From Serinicoccus chungangensis (GTDB taxonomy: Bacteria > Actinomycetota > Actinomycetes > Actinomycetales > Dermatophilaceae), in the NCBI RefSeq assembly GCF_006337125.1, contig NZ_CP040887.1:2480001-2544000 (forward strand): 64,000 bases of DNA, in the 5' to 3' direction. Below, piece by piece: positions 1-16,731 of the stretch (positions are counted from its first letter, which is position 1; every line of letters begins with the position of its first letter). The position numbers were made by a program, and so were the translations under genes. The notes below the pieces were generated by a model, which worked only from the letters and a program-made list of their open reading frames with translations, was not told where the DNA came from and did no database searches.

Positions 1-139
1 GTCCGTACCCGGCTCGGCCGGGGCTTGCGCTGCCGTCGCCCGCGCCCTGGGGCGCGTGCCAGACGGCCGGCGACGCACACATGGGTGCGCGACGCGCGTC
101 AAGCAACCTGTCTAGTGTGCCATGCGGCGTCGGCATACC

Positions 140-757
140 TCAAATCGGTGCCGCGAGGCACTCCAGCAGGGCCGACCTCGACCACGCCTCGCGCACGACC
201 GGGCTCCCCCGCAGGTAGTCGGCGACGGCCTCCGTGCTCATGCCGTGGCTGTCCCGGAGCCCCTCGGCGATGGTGCGCAGGTAGGGCGCCGTGGGTGCCA
301 GCGACCCCAGGGCGTCGACGTCCTTCGCGGTGAAGGTGAGCACCGGCGCGTCCTCGATCGTCCCGACCCGGTGGATGGTCTCGTAGCGCCCCGGCCCGGC
401 GACGTCGTAGCCCTCGGAGAGCACCCGGGACAGGTCCAGCCGCCCGCGGGGCTCACGGTGCATCTCCTGCGCCGCGACGTCCACGAACTGGTCGGCGGTG
501 AGGAGGTAGGCCCGGGCCGCCACCCCGTGCGGGTCCTCGCCCGGGACGTAGAAGGCGATCCCGCCGCCCCAGGTCACGGACTCCCAGCCGAAGTGGAGCC
601 GGCCGGGGAGGTGGACCGGACGGTCCCCCGTCGGCAGCTGAGGGTCACGCGCGCCGGTCTGCCCGCGCCGGGCCCCTGAGGCCGTCCCCCCCTGCAGATA
701 GGTGAGGAAGCGGTGGCGGCTGAGGTTCGACCCGTAGGCGGCGTACCAGACCCTCAT
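140..757 (-). CDS. Gamma-glutamylcyclotransferase-like (GGCT fold) protein
   Basis: The predicted protein is about 205 residues and opens with [11 protein letters not shown], the glycine-rich YGSN motif of the gamma-glutamylcyclotransferase/AIG2-like fold, followed by the [10 protein letters not shown] segment. I chose ATG at 757 because the motif should lie at the very N-terminus and a G-rich stretch precedes it; an upstream start would add 14 unconserved residues. Members of this fold cleave gamma-glutamyl peptides or gamma-glutamylamines, but substrate cannot be read from sequence. It lies downstream of tuf in the same direction, separated by a strong terminator, so it is probably transcribed on its own. 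The octamer GGCATACC sits just past its stop codon. Confidence 0.75.
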   Translation of the reverse strand: MRVWYAAYGSNLSRHRFLTYLQGGTASGARRGQTGARDPQLPTGDRPVHLPGRLHFGWESVTWGGGIAFYVPGEDPHGVAARAYLLTADQFVDVAAQEMHREPRGRLDLSRVLSEGYDVAGPGRYETIHRVGTIEDAPVLTFTAKDVDALGSLAPTAPYLRTIAEGLRDSHGMSTEAVADYLRGSPVVREAWSRSALLECLAAPI

Positions 758-813
758 GCCCCCAGCCTGCCACGCCTCCCCCGGCCGTCGGCGAGGCACC
801 CGTCCCGGACGCC

Positions 814-851
814 AGGAGCCCCCGTCACCGGTGTCGGTGACGGGGGCTCCT
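814..851 (-). terminator. Strong stem-loop terminator after tuf
   Basis: A perfect 16-bp stem (814-829 with 836-851) and a 6-nt loop lie 24 bases past the tuf stop codon. There is no obvious U-tract, as is common in high-GC actinobacteria. It probably ends the str operon and insulates the next gene. Confidence 0.85.
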
Positions 852-874
852 GCGCGGGACGGGCCCGGCTCAGG

Positions 875-2068
<1,194 letters not shown>

Positions 2069-2181
2069 TGGGGTGTCCTCCTGTTGGACTCGGGATGTGC
2101 GATCGTCACCGGTGCGGGACCGGGGGCGACGTCTGGATGGGTGTTGCTCGGTCCATCACTCCGCGGACGGAGTGAACGGGA

Positions 2182-4284
<2,103 letters not shown>

Positions 4285-4385
4285 AGTCTCTCTTCTCTGG
4301 TTGGTCTCTCGTGGTCAGTGCGATGCCGGTGCGCGGTCGGGGCGGGGGGCGCGACCGGCGCGCCTGCCCTGCCCCGACCCGCGGG

Positions 4386-4856
4386 TCACCAGCGGTAGTG
4401 GGCGAACGCCTTGTTGGCGTCGGCCATCTTGTGCGTGTCCTCGCGACGCTTCACCGCGGCGCCCAGGCCGTTGCTCGCGTCGAGGATCTCGTTCATGAGG
4501 CGCTCGGTCATGGTCTTCTCCCGGCGCTGCCGCGAGTAACCCACGAGCCAGCGCAGGGCCAGCGTGGTGCTGCGGCCGGGCTTGACCTCGATCGGCACCT
4601 GGTAGGTGGCACCACCGACGCGGCGGGACTTCACCTCGAGGGCCGGCTTGACGTTGTCCAGCGCGCGCTTCAGCGTCTGCACGGGGTCGGTGCCGGTCTT
4701 GGCGCGGCAGCCCTCGAGGGCGCCGTAGACGATGCGCTCGGCGGTCGCCTTCTTGCCGTCCAGCAGGATCTTGTTGACCAGCTGGGTGACCAGGGTCGAG
4801 CCGTAGACCGGGTCGTTGATGAGGGGACGCTTGGGAGCAGGGCCCTTACGAGGCAT
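4386..4856 (-). CDS. rpsG: 30S ribosomal protein S7
   Basis: The 156-residue protein is the normal length for S7 and has the family start [11 protein letters not shown] and the conserved block [12 protein letters not shown]7 nucleates assembly of the 30S head by binding the 3' major domain of 16S rRNA, and in other bacteria it represses the str operon translationally. Its ATG overlaps the rpsL stop in a TAATG arrangement, implying translational coupling. Confidence 0.99.
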   Translation of the reverse strand: MPRKGPAPKRPLINDPVYGSTLVTQLVNKILLDGKKATAERIVYGALEGCRAKTGTDPVQTLKRALDNVKPALEVKSRRVGGATYQVPIEVKPGRSTTLALRWLVGYSRQRREKTMTERLMNEILDASNGLGAAVKRREDTHKMADANKAFAHYRW

Positions 4857-5230
4857 TACTTCTTCTCCTTCTTCGCGCCGTAGCGGGACCGGGCCTGGTT
4901 GCGGCCCCGGACGCCCTGGGTGTCCAGGGACCCGCGGATGATCTTGTAGCGGACGCCGGGCAGGTCCTTCACCCGGCCGCCGCGGACGAGCACGATGGAG
5001 TGCTCCTGGAGGTTGTGGCCGACCCCCGGGATGTAGGCCGTGACCTCGACGCCGCTGGTGAGGCGCACGCGGGCGACCTTGCGCAGGGCGGAGTTCGGCT
5101 TCTTGGGGGTGGTGGTGTAGACACGGGTGCAGACGCCGCGGCGCTGCGGGTTGCCCTTGAGGGCCGGGGAGTTGGTCTTCTTGACCTTGTCCTGCCGGCC
5201 CTTGCGGACAAGCTGGTTGATCGTAGGCAC
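4856..5230 (-). CDS. rpsL: 30S ribosomal protein S12
   Basis: The 124-residue protein has the invariant start [12 protein letters not shown] and the decoding-centre segments [13 protein letters not shown] and [13 protein letters not shown]. The lysines near positions 43 and 88, where streptomycin-resistance changes arise in other bacteria, are both wild type here. S12 monitors codon-anticodon pairing on the 30S subunit. It is the first gene of the str operon, and its stop overlaps the rpsG start. Confidence 0.99.
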   Translation of the reverse strand: MPTINQLVRKGRQDKVKKTNSPALKGNPQRRGVCTRVYTTTPKKPNSALRKVARVRLTSGVEVTAYIPGVGHNLQEHSIVLVRGGRVKDLPGVRYKIIRGSLDTQGVRGRNQARSRYGAKKEKK

Positions 5231-5478
5231 TGATGCTCCGTCAGTCGTCGATGGTCGTCGTGGGCCGCACGGCGTCCGTGCGGGTCACGCTCCTTGGGTT
5301 GCGCCGCTCCTCGACCCCCGCATCCGGGTGTGTCGGAACAGCTGCTCTCCCCTGCACTTCCCGTCCGGTTCACCGTGCGGCGCGAGGCCGCGGCGACCCG
5401 GGCGGACTGCCCGGCGAGAGGTAGGTGCGGGCACCGAGGCCCGCGTGCACGCAGGACCTAGCCCGCACACAGTTCTCC

Positions 5479-5508
5479 AGGATACCGGGCGCGACGTCGC
5501 GGGGACAA
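5479..5508 (-). promoter_or_regulatory. Candidate sigma-70-type promoter of the str operon
   Basis: On the minus strand TTGTCC and TATCCT are separated by 18 bases, a good match to the principal actinobacterial promoter, about 250 bases upstream of rpsL. The 363-base gap between rpsL and rpoC (5231-5593) holds this promoter, the rpoC terminator and otherwise untranslated leader. No gene is seen there. Confidence 0.5.
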
Positions 5509-5527
5509 ATCCGTCACCCGCGGACGC

Positions 5528-5572
5528 GCCAGGGGCGGGTATGCCGTGCGTCACGGCATACCCGCCCCTGGC
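5528..5572 (-). terminator. rpoC terminator built from an inverted GGTATGCC pair
   Basis: A perfect 21-bp stem (5528-5548 with 5552-5572) with a 3-nt loop follows the rpoC stop by about 20 bases. Each arm contains one copy of the octamer GGTATGCC (5538-5545, and inverted at 5555-5562) that recurs across the window. It should end the rpoBC transcript and separate it from the str operon. Confidence 0.85.
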
Positions 5573-5593
5573 GGTGTGCGGTCGGACCTGCGC

Positions 5594-9520
<3,927 letters not shown>

Positions 9521-9567
9521 TTCGTGCTTCCTTCTCTCGTATGCAGAAATCTCACGTTCATGGGTGG

Positions 9568-9603
9568 GTCGCCGGGCGTGGCGGTCGGGCTACGCCCGGC
9601 GAC
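9568..9603 (-). other. Hairpin in the rpoB-rpoC spacer
   Basis: A 12-bp perfect stem (9568-9579 with 9592-9603) and a weaker second inverted repeat (about 9613-9648) occupy the space between rpoB and rpoC. They may be an RNA-processing or partial attenuation site that sets the beta to beta-prime ratio; that role is inferred. Confidence 0.5.
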
Positions 9604-9649
9604 CTCGACACTCCGCGGAACCAAGCTCGCTTCGCTCGCGGTTCTGCGG

Positions 9650-12600
9650 TCAGACTTCCTCGACCGAGCTGGGCTCGCGGCGGCTCAGGTCGATCCCGAG
9701 CTCCTCGGCGGCCCGGAACACCTCGGTGTCCGACTCGCGCAGGTCGATCTGGCTGCCGTCGGAGGACAGGACCTCGACGTTCAGGCACAGCGACTGCATC
9801 TCCTTGATGAGCACCTTGAAGGACTCGGGGATGCCGGGCTCCGGGACGTTGTCGCCCTTGACGATGGACTCGTAGACCTTGACCCGACCGGTGACGTCGT
9901 CGGACTTGATGGTGAGCAGCTCCTGCAGGGCGTAGGCGGCGCCGTAGGCCTCCAGCGCCCACACCTCCATCTCACCGAAGCGCTGGCCACCGAACTGGGC
10001 CTTACCACCGAGCGGCTGCTGGGTGATCATCGAGTACGGCCCGGTGCTGCGCGCGTGGATCTTGTCGTCCACGAGGTGGTGCAGCTTGAGGATGTACATG
10101 TAGCCCACCGAGATCTCCTCGGGGAAGGGCTCGCCCGAACGGCCGTCGAAGAGCTTCGTCTTGCCGCTGGAGTCGATGAGCCGGTCCCCGTCACGGGTCG
10201 GCGTGGTCGAGTCCAGCAGCCCGGCGATCTCCTCCTCGCGGGCACCGTCGAAGACGGGGCTCGCGACACGGGTCCGCGGCGGGGCGCTGCGGGCGTCGTC
10301 GGGGATGAGCTCGGCCCACTCCGGCTGCCCGGCGATCTCCCAGCCCTGCGCCGCGGCCCAGCCGAGGTGCAGCTCCAGGATCTGGCCGATGTTCATCCGG
10401 CCCGGGACGCCCAGCGGGTTGAGCACGACGTCGACCGGCGTGCCGTCCTCGAGGAACGGCATGTCCTCGACCGGGAGGATCTTGGAGATGACGCCCTTGT
10501 TGCCGTGCCGTCCGGCCAGCTTGTCGCCGTCGGTGATCTTGCGCTTGTTGGCGACGTAGACCCGGACCAGCTGGTTGACGCCCGGGGGCAGCTCGTCGCC
10601 CTCCTCGCGGTCGAACACCTTGACGCCGATGACCGTGCCGGTCTCGCCGTGCGGCACCTTCATCGAGGTGTCGCGGACCTCGCGCGCCTTCTCGCCGAAG
10701 ATGGCGCGCAGCAGGCGCTCCTCCGGGGTCAGCTCGGTCTCACCCTTGGGCGTGACCTTGCCGACGAGCAGGTCGCCGTCGCGGACCTCGGCACCGATGC
10801 GGATGATGCCGCGCTCGTCGAGGTCGGCGAGCACGTCGTCGGAGACGTTCGGGATGTCCCGGGTGATCTCCTCCGGACCCAGCTTGGTGTCGCGGGCGTC
10901 GATCTCGTGCTCCTCGATGTGGATCGAGGAGAGCACGTCGTCCTGGACCAGACGCTGGGAGAGGATGATCGCGTCCTCGTAGTTGTAGCCCTCCCACGGC
11001 ATGAACGCCACGAGCAGGTTGCGACCCAGCGCCATCTCGCCGCCGTCGGTCGCGGGACCGTCGGCCAGCAGCTGACCCGCCTCGACGTGGTCGCCCACGT
11101 CGACCCGTACCTGCTGGTTGTAGCAGTTGCCCTGGTTGGAGCGGGTGAACTTGTTGATCTTGTAGGACTGGTAGGTGCCGTCGTCGTTGGCCACGGTGAC
11201 CAGGTCGGCGGAGACCTCCTGGACCGCGCCCGCCTTGGCGGCGCGCACGACGTCACCGGAGTCCAGCGCGGCGCGGTGCTCCATACCGGTGCCCACCAGT
11301 GGCGCCTCGGCGCGCACCAGCGGCACGGCCTGACGCTGCATGTTGGCGCCCATGAGCGCACGGTTGGCGTCGTCGTGCTCGAGGAACGGGATCATCGCGG
11401 TCGCGGCGGACACCATCTGGCGCGCCGAGACGTCCATGTAGTCCACGTCGCCGGCGGGCACGTCGACGGCCTCGCCCTCGCGGGCCCGCACGAGCACCCG
11501 CTCGTCGAGGAAGGTGCCGTCGTCGTCCAGCTTGGCGTTGGCCTGGGCGATGACGAACCGGTCCTCCTCGCCGGCCGACAGGTAGTCGACGACGTCGGTG
11601 ACCTTGCCGTCGCGGACCCGCCGGTAGGGGGTCTCGACGAAGCCGAACGGGTTGATCCGGCCGTAGGACGCCAGCGAGCCGATGAGACCGATGTTGGGAC
11701 CCTCAGGGGTCTCGATCGGGCACATGCGGCCGTAGTGGCTGGGGTGCACGTCGCGCACCTCCATGCCGGCCCGGTCACGGGACAGACCACCCGGGCCCAG
11801 CGCGGACAGACGACGCTTGTGCGTCAGCCCGGAGAGCGGGTTGTTCTGGTCCATGAACTGCGACAGCTGGCTGGTGCCGAAGAACTCCTTGATGGAGGCG
11901 ACGACCGGCCGGATGTTGATGAGCGTCTGCGGCGTGATCGCCTCGACGTCCTGGGTGGTCATCCGCTCGCGGACGACCCGCTCCATCCGGGACAGGCCGG
12001 TGCGCACCTGGTTCTGGATGAGCTCGCCGACGCTGCGCAGGCGGCGGTTGCCGAAGTGGTCGATGTCGTCGACCTCGGCCGGGACCTCGCCGCTCGGGCT
12101 GGTCACGGCCTGCTCGCCGGCGTGCAGCGCGACGAGGTACTTGATCGTCGCGACGATGTCGTCGATGCCGAGCACGGACTCGCCGAGCGGCGCCTGCAGC
12201 CCCAGCTTCTTGTTGACCTTGTAGCGGCCGACCTTGGCGAGGTCGTAGCGCTTGGGGTTGAAGTAGAGGTTGTTGAGCAGCGTCTCGGCCGCGTCGCGCG
12301 TCGGGGGCTCGCCCGGACGCAGCTTGCGGTAGATGTCCAGCAGCGCCTCGTCCTGGTCGGTGGTGTGGTCCTTCTCCAGGGTGAGCCGGATCGACTCGTA
12401 GTCGCCGAACTCCTCGAGGATCTGGTCCGTGGTCCAGCCGAGGGCCTTGAGCAGGACGGTGACGCTCTGCTTGCGCTTGCGGTCCACGCGGACGCCGACC
12501 TGGTCGCGCTTGTCGATCTCGAACTCCAGCCAGGCACCGCGGCTGGGGATGACCTTGGCGGAGTAGATGTCCTTGTCCGAGGTCTTGTCGAGGCTGCGCT

Positions 12601-13123
12601 CGAAGTAGACGCCCGGGCTACGCACGAGCTGGGACACCACGACCCGCTCGGTGCCGTTGACGATGAAGGTGCCGCGCGGCGTCATGAGCGGGAAGTCGCC
12701 CATGAACACGGTCTGGCTCTTGATCTCACCGGTCGAGTTGTTGATGAACTCCGCCGTGACGAACAGGGGGGCGGAGTAGGTCATGTCCTTCTCCTGGCAC
12801 TCCTCGACGGAGTACTTCTGCTCCTCGAACCGGTGGTCGCGGAAGCTCAGCGACATGGAGCCGGAGAAGTCCTCGATCGGCGAGATCTCCTCGAAGATCT
12901 CCTCCAGACCGGAGGTGGTGGGGATGTCGTCGCGCTCCTCGGCCTGGGCTGCGGCGACCCGCGCCTGCCAGGCCTCGTTGCCGAGGAGCCAGTCGAAGCT
13001 CTCGGTCTGGAGCGCCAGGAGATCGGGAACCTCGAGGGGCTCCCGGATCTTGGCGAAGCTCAGTCGTCCGGAGGGCGTCTGAGCGGTGGACACAGTCTTC
13101 TTCGCAGTGCGCGAGGCAGCCAA
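9650..13123 (-). CDS. rpoB: RNA polymerase beta subunit
   Basis: This protein of about 1,157 residues has the actinobacterial N-terminal block [20 protein letters not shown]. The rifampicin-binding region around residues 415-445 ([17 protein letters not shown], then [13 protein letters not shown]) looks wild type and rifampicin-sensitive. I favour a TTG start at 13123, because GGAAGG sits about 7 bases upstream and the product then begins LAASRT, close to the MAASR start of related proteins. The alternative GTG at 13138 has no visible ribosome site and would absorb this one into its own codons. It is the first gene of the rpoBC unit. Confidence 0.98.
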   Translation of the reverse strand: MAASRTAKKTVSTAQTPSGRLSFAKIREPLEVPDLLALQTESFDWLLGNEAWQARVAAAQAEERDDIPTTSGLEEIFEEISPIEDFSGSMSLSFRDHRFEEQKYSVEECQEKDMTYSAPLFVTAEFINNSTGEIKSQTVFMGDFPLMTPRGTFIVNGTERVVVSQLVRSPGVYFERSLDKTSDKDIYSAKVIPSRGAWLEFEIDKRDQVGVRVDRKRKQSVTVLLKALGWTTDQILEEFGDYESIRLTLEKDHTTDQDEALLDIYRKLRPGEPPTRDAAETLLNNLYFNPKRYDLAKVGRYKVNKKLGLQAPLGESVLGIDDIVATIKYLVALHAGEQAVTSPSGEVPAEVDDIDHFGNRRLRSVGELIQNQVRTGLSRMERVVRERMTTQDVEAITPQTLINIRPVVASIKEFFGTSQLSQFMDQNNPLSGLTHKRRLSALGPGGLSRDRAGMEVRDVHPSHYGRMCPIETPEGPNIGLIGSLASYGRINPFGFVETPYRRVRDGKVTDVVDYLSAGEEDRFVIAQANAKLDDDGTFLDERVLVRAREGEAVDVPAGDVDYMDVSARQMVSAATAMIPFLEHDDANRALMGANMQRQAVPLVRAEAPLVGTGMEHRAALDSGDVVRAAKAGAVQEVSADLVTVANDDGTYQSYKINKFTRSNQGNCYNQQVRVDVGDHVEAGQLLADGPATDGGEMALGRNLLVAFMPWEGYNYEDAIILSQRLVQDDVLSSIHIEEHEIDARDTKLGPEEITRDIPNVSDDVLADLDERGIIRIGAEVRDGDLLVGKVTPKGETELTPEERLLRAIFGEKAREVRDTSMKVPHGETGTVIGVKVFDREEGDELPPGVNQLVRVYVANKRKITDGDKLAGRHGNKGVISKILPVEDMPFLEDGTPVDVVLNPLGVPGRMNIGQILELHLGWAAAQGWEIAGQPEWAELIPDDARSAPPRTRVASPVFDGAREEEIAGLLDSTTPTRDGDRLIDSSGKTKLFDGRSGEPFPEEISVGYMYILKLHHLVDDKIHARSTGPYSMITQQPLGGKAQFGGQRFGEMEVWALEAYGAAYALQELLTIKSDDVTGRVKVYESIVKGDNVPEPGIPESFKVLIKEMQSLCLNVEVLSSDGSQIDLRESDTEVFRAAEELGIDLSRREPSSVEEV

Positions 13124-13289
13124 GGATGGTCCTTCCACGGGCCTAAATGTGTGCGGCGGTCAGGCGGCGCCCGGCCTGCTCACGGATGCAGCGCGAAGTG
13201 ATGGTGTCCAGCGCCCCGGCGGACCGGCCGGGGCGCGCACCGATCTCTTCAACGGGATCGAGGGCAGGTGAAGGGCAGCGCAAAGAATT

Positions 13290-13319
13290 AGTCTACACGC
13301 CGCATGGCCCGACGTCCAA
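13290..13319 (-). promoter_or_regulatory. Candidate sigma-70-type promoter of rpoBC
   Basis: On the minus strand TTGGAC and TAGACT are 18 bases apart, giving a leader of about 160 bases before rpoB. It sits in a short AT-rich patch in otherwise GC-rich DNA. The rest of the 13124-13604 gap holds two small hairpins (13359-13378 and 13514-13531), probably part of the rplJL terminator, and no gene. Confidence 0.55.
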
Positions 13320-13513
13320 CCCTGGACGACGGGGACGCCGCAGCCCCGGACGTCGGCTCAGGGGCGGGCGCGCCCCTGGTGGATCCCGACCTCCGCCACC
13401 GGCGGATGCGTCCGACGATGGTGCTCCCTGCGCCCCCCGCCCGTCAAGCACGCCCGCTCCCCCGCGCGTGTCCGTCTCCTCCGCCCGGCTCCGGACGCAC
13501 CGCGGGCGGGGCC

Positions 13514-13531
13514 CGGGCACCATAGGTGCCC
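13514..13531 (-). terminator. Possible terminator after rplL
   Basis: A short perfect stem (GGGCACC at 13514-13520 with GGTGCCC at 13525-13531) lies about 75 bases past the rplL stop, and a second 8-bp palindrome is at 13359-13378. Either could attenuate rather than fully end the rplJL transcript ahead of rpoB. Confidence 0.4.
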
Positions 13532-13604
13532 CGACCCCGCCCGCGGCGGAGGTGAGAGGTGTCGGCGGGACGTCACGGCCTGAGCCGCGGCCCCACCGAC
13601 GGGC

Positions 13605-13994
13605 TCACTTGAGGGTGACGGTCGCGCCGGCGCCCTCGAGCTGCTCCTTGGCCTTCTCGGCGGCCTCCTTGTCGACCTTCTCCAGGACCGGCTTCGGCGC
13701 ACCGTCGACCAGGTCCTTGGCCTCCTTCAGGCCGAGGGAGGTCAGCGCACGGACCTCCTTGATGACCTGGATCTTCTTGTCGCCGGCGGCCTCGAGGACG
13801 ACGTCGAACTCGTCCTGCTCCTCGGCGGCGTCGTCGCCGCCACCGGCGGCCGGGGCACCCGCGGCCGCCACGGCGACCGGGGCGGCAGCGGTGACCTCGA
13901 AGGTGTCCTCGAAGGCCTTGACGAACTCGGACAGCTCGATGAGGGTCATCTCCTTGAACTGGTCAAGGAGCTCCTCGGTGCTCAGCTTCGCCAT
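13605..13994 (-). CDS. rplL: 50S ribosomal protein L7/L12
   Basis: The 129-residue protein has the N-terminal dimerisation helix ([20 protein letters not shown]), an alanine-rich hinge around residues 35-55 and the C-terminal factor-binding domain with [21 protein letters not shown]7/L12 dimers form the ribosomal stalk that recruits EF-Tu and EF-G. It follows rplJ by 80 bases in the usual rplJL order. Confidence 0.99.
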   Translation of the reverse strand: MAKLSTEELLDQFKEMTLIELSEFVKAFEDTFEVTAAAPVAVAAAGAPAAGGGDDAAEEQDEFDVVLEAAGDKKIQVIKEVRALTSLGLKEAKDLVDGAPKPVLEKVDKEAAEKAKEQLEGAGATVTLK

Positions 13995-14074
13995 GATGGG
14001 CGTTCCTTCCTGTTGTATGCCGTGAGTGGCGTTGTGATGAATGTGCTGCTCGCGTGGCCCGGGGGCCGCCGCGC

Positions 14075-14719
14075 TCAGCCCTCGTCGCCACCCTCGGCGA
14101 CGTCGGTGCCCGCCTCGGCCTGTGCCGGTGCGGTGGTGTCGGCGGAGTCCGCCGACGGGGACTCGTCGGCAGCCGCCGACGTCGCCCCGGAGAGGGGACC
14201 GCCCTGCTCCTCGACCTTCGCGCGCAGCGCCTCGACGACCCGGGCGGTCGACGACAGCGGAGCGGCGAACAGGCCGGCAGCCTTGGACAGGTTGCCCTTC
14301 ATGGCACCTGCCAGCTTGGCCAGCAGGACCTCGCGGGACTCCAGGTCCGCGAGCGTGGTGATCTCGGCGGGGGTCAACGGCCTGCCGTCGAGCACCCCAC
14401 CCTTGATGACCAGGGCCGGGTTGGCCTTGGCGAAGTCACGCAGCCCCTTGGCCGCCTCGACCGGGTCACCGGTGACGAAGGCGATGGCCGTGGGGCCCTG
14501 CAGGTGCTCGTCGAGGCCTTCGATGCCGGCCTCGGCAGCAGCACGCTTGGTGAGCGTGTTCTTCACCACGGCGTAGGTGGCGTGCTCCCGCATGGAGGCG
14601 CGCAGCTCGGTGATCTGACTCACCCGCAGCCCGCGGTACTCCGTGAGCACGGCCCCACCGGAGCTGCGGAACTTCTCCGTCAGCTCGGCGATGGCAGCAA
14701 CCTTCTCGGGCGTCGCCAT
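14075..14719 (-). CDS. rplJ: 50S ribosomal protein L10
   Basis: The 214-residue protein begins [19 protein letters not shown] and contains the rRNA-binding block [17 protein letters not shown]10 anchors the L7/L12 stalk and is the autogenous repressor of its operon in other bacteria. It is longer than the roughly 165-175 residues of the core family because of a low-complexity acidic C-terminal tail of about 40 residues rich in Ala, Glu, Asp and Ser, as in several actinobacteria. Confidence 0.98.
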   Translation of the reverse strand: MATPEKVAAIAELTEKFRSSGGAVLTEYRGLRVSQITELRASMREHATYAVVKNTLTKRAAAEAGIEGLDEHLQGPTAIAFVTGDPVEAAKGLRDFAKANPALVIKGGVLDGRPLTPAEITTLADLESREVLLAKLAGAMKGNLSKAAGLFAAPLSSTARVVEALRAKVEEQGGPLSGATSAAADESPSADSADTTAPAQAEAGTDVAEGGDEG

Positions 14720-14830
14720 ACTGGCCTCCTATCACGTCGTGGTGCCGGCTACCCCCGGGCCCGGCATGACGAGAGCCCCGGCGCAGGTGCACCGGGGCTC
14801 GCAGGACGATCGTCGACGGAGTCGGACGGG
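14720..14830 (-). promoter_or_regulatory. L10 operon leader with a stem-loop
   Basis: A 9-bp perfect stem (14773-14781 with 14792-14800) lies 50-80 bases upstream of the rplJ start. Family knowledge says L10 or the L10-L12 complex binds a leader RNA here to repress translation. The structure is visible; its binding is inferred. Confidence 0.5.
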
Positions 14831-14938
14831 TCGTGCTCGGTTCACCTACGCTGGACGCCCGACTTGGTCGGAACCTTCGGCCGACGCCACCCGACCCGGC
14901 TCACGCCGGACCCGGGCACGCCGACGACCGGCGGTCTT

Positions 14939-14966
14939 GGGTATGCCACCAGGGTACGGCATACCC
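14939..14966. repeat. Inverted pair GGGTATGCC / GGCATACCC between divergent genes
   Basis: Nine-base arms (14939-14947 and 14958-14966) are separated by 10 bases between the rplJ leader and the divergent MFS gene. They could form a stem-loop or act as an operator. It is one of three inverted pairs of the window-wide octamer, and unlike the other two it follows no stop codon, so a terminator role is less obvious. Confidence 0.6.
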
Positions 14967-15021
14967 GTGGGCGGCCCAAATCCCGGTGCCGGTCTCCGGT
15001 GCGGTCGGGCCGCCCGGCATC

Positions 15022-16356
15022 ATGGGGCCGGTGAGCGAGCAGTCGACACGGGCGCGGTGGTACCACCGGTTCGTCAGCGAGGATCCGCAGGCCGAGAGCG
15101 ACTTCGGCGGGAGCGACCGGGTGAGCCGTGGCGGGCTGCGGCTCATCGGTGCCAACGCCCTGCAGAGCATCGGCGACCAGGTCGTCAACGCCAAGACGGT
15201 CCTCCCCTGGTTGCTCACCCTCGTCGGCGCGCCCGCCGCGCTGGTGGGGCTGCTGGTGCCCGTGCGCGAGGCCGGGTCGATGCTGCCGCAGGCCGCGCTG
15301 ACGCCGTGGGTGGTGGCCCGCCCGCGCCGCACCCGGGTGTGGATGCTCGGTGCGGCCGGCCAGGCCGGGGCGACGGCGGCCATGGCGGCAGCGGCCCTGG
15401 CGCTCGACGGGTGGGTGGCGGGGGCCGCCGTCCTCGCGGCGCTCGCGGTCTTCGCCCTCGCGCGCTGCCTGTGCTCGATGGCGGCCAAGGACGTGCAGGG
15501 CCGGACGGTGCCGAAGGGGCAGCGCGGCCAGGTGACCGGGGCCGCGACCATGGTGTCGGGGGTGGCGGCCCTGGTCATCGGGGTGGCCCTGCAGCTGCTC
15601 GGGCCCGGCCTGGACGCCCCGGCGCTGGCGGCCTTCCTGCTCGGTGCGGCGCTGATGTGGGCGCTCGCGGTCCTGGTCTACGCGGGGATCCCCGAGGAGC
15701 CCCAGGAGCCCGAGGAGGAGCGCCAGCACTGGTGGACCGACACGGTCGGCCTCCTGCGGGACGACGCCGGGTTCCGCCGGTTCGTCCTGGCCCGGGGGCT
15801 GCTCCTAGTGTCGGCGCTCGCGCCGCCCTTCCTCGTGACCCTGGCGGTCGACGCGGGCCGGTCGGGCGGCCAGGGCACGGTCGCCGCGCTGCTCGGCGGG
15901 CTCGGGTCGTTCGTCATCGCGCAGGGCGTCGCCTCGGTGGTCGGCGGGAGGGTCTTCGGGTCGCTGGCCGACCGGTCCAGCCGGCTCGTCATGGTGCTCG
16001 GCGCGCTCGTCGCCTCGGTCGTCGTGCTCCTCGCGGTCGTGGCCGTCCTGGCGCTGCCGGGGCGCCCGGGGGCGCTGCTCGCGGTGCTGGTCACGGCATA
16101 CCTCGTGCTGAGCCTCGTGCACGTGGGCGTGCGGGTGGCCCGCAAGACGTATGTCGTGGACCTCGCCGAAGGCGACCTCCGCACGCGCTACGTCGCGGTC
16201 TCCAACACCGCCATGGGCGTCGTCCTGCTCGTCACGGGTGCGGTGAGCGCGGCCCTGGCGACCCTCGGCGCCGTCGCCGCCCTGGTCTTCCTGGCCCTGC
16301 TAGGGCTGGTCGGCGCCGCCGTGTCCTGGCGGCTGCCCGAGGTGTCCCGGGGCTGA
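15022..16356 (+). CDS. MFS transporter (permease)
   Basis: This protein of about 444 residues has roughly twelve hydrophobic segments and a single MFS fold. An N-terminal soluble stretch (ARWYHRFVSEDPQAES) precedes membrane segment 1. The short loop GGRVFGSLADRSSRLVM in the second half resembles the MFS motif between helices. Start choice is uncertain: ATG at 15022 or GTG at 15031, neither with a convincing ribosome site. The substrate is unknown. It is divergent from rplJ, and the octamer pair at 14939-14966 lies upstream. A further octamer (16095-16102) lies inside the coding region. Confidence 0.75.
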   Translation: MGPVSEQSTRARWYHRFVSEDPQAESDFGGSDRVSRGGLRLIGANALQSIGDQVVNAKTVLPWLLTLVGAPAALVGLLVPVREAGSMLPQAALTPWVVARPRRTRVWMLGAAGQAGATAAMAAAALALDGWVAGAAVLAALAVFALARCLCSMAAKDVQGRTVPKGQRGQVTGAATMVSGVAALVIGVALQLLGPGLDAPALAAFLLGAALMWALAVLVYAGIPEEPQEPEEERQHWWTDTVGLLRDDAGFRRFVLARGLLLVSALAPPFLVTLAVDAGRSGGQGTVAALLGGLGSFVIAQGVASVVGGRVFGSLADRSSRLVMVLGALVASVVVLLAVVAVLALPGRPGALLAVLVTAYLVLSLVHVGVRVARKTYVVDLAEGDLRTRYVAVSNTAMGVVLLVTGAVSAALATLGAVAALVFLALLGLVGAAVSWRLPEVSRG

Positions 16357-16411
16357 GAGTCCCGGGGTCCGCGCACCCGGCCCGCCCACGGGACCCACTC
16401 CCCCGGCTCCA

Positions 16412-16483
16412 CGACCCCGCGACCCCACGACCCCACGACCCCACGACCCCACGACCCCACGACCCCACGACCCCACGACCCCA
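16412..16483 (+). repeat. Nine tandem copies of an 8-bp unit (CGACCCCA)
   Basis: Nine uninterrupted copies of CGACCCCA, the first with G at the last base, lie just past the MFS stop codon, with degenerate copies on both sides. A pure octamer array of this kind should vary in copy number by replication slippage. It lies in the 375-base non-coding gap 16357-16731, which also holds an inverted repeat and the rplKA terminator but no gene. Confidence 0.95.
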
Positions 16484-16528
16484 CGAGTCGACGATCCCAC
16501 GAGCCACACAGGTCACACCGGCCACACC

Positions 16529-16588
16529 GTGCGGGGACAGTCCCGTCTGCCGGCGCTATGTCCCCGGCCCGGAGGGATGTCCCCGCAC
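16529..16588. repeat. Inverted repeat with GTGCGGGGACA arms
   Basis: GTGCGGGGACA (16529-16539) pairs with TGTCCCCGCAC (16578-16588), and the intervening bases contain a further TGTCCCC and GGGACAG. The layered inverted structure suggests a dispersed REP-like element. Whether it recurs in the genome cannot be seen from this window. Confidence 0.6.
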
Positions 16589-16658
16589 GTCGGGACCCCT
16601 GTGACAGGAGAGGCCGACGGGTCGACACCACGGCGCGACGCGTGCTGCCCCGACGCGA

Positions 16659-16699
16659 CGACGCCCCCGGGAGCACGTGGGGTGCTCCCGGGGGCGTCG
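16659..16699 (-). terminator. Strong terminator of the rplKA operon
   Basis: A perfect 18-bp stem (16659-16676 with 16682-16699) and a 5-nt loop lie about 30 bases past the rplA stop. It could work in both directions and also stop transcription coming from the MFS gene. Confidence 0.85.
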
Positions 16700-16731
16700 A
16701 CGGCGAGCGGCCGCAGCCGCTCAGGCGGGTC

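Noticed and set aside
9524..13201. Long plus-strand open frame opposite rpoB
   Set aside because: Same explanation: an antisense shadow of rpoB with no domain and no ribosome site.
16412..16483. Possible CRISPR array
   Set aside because: Repeats are directly adjacent 8-mers with no spacers and no cas genes nearby.
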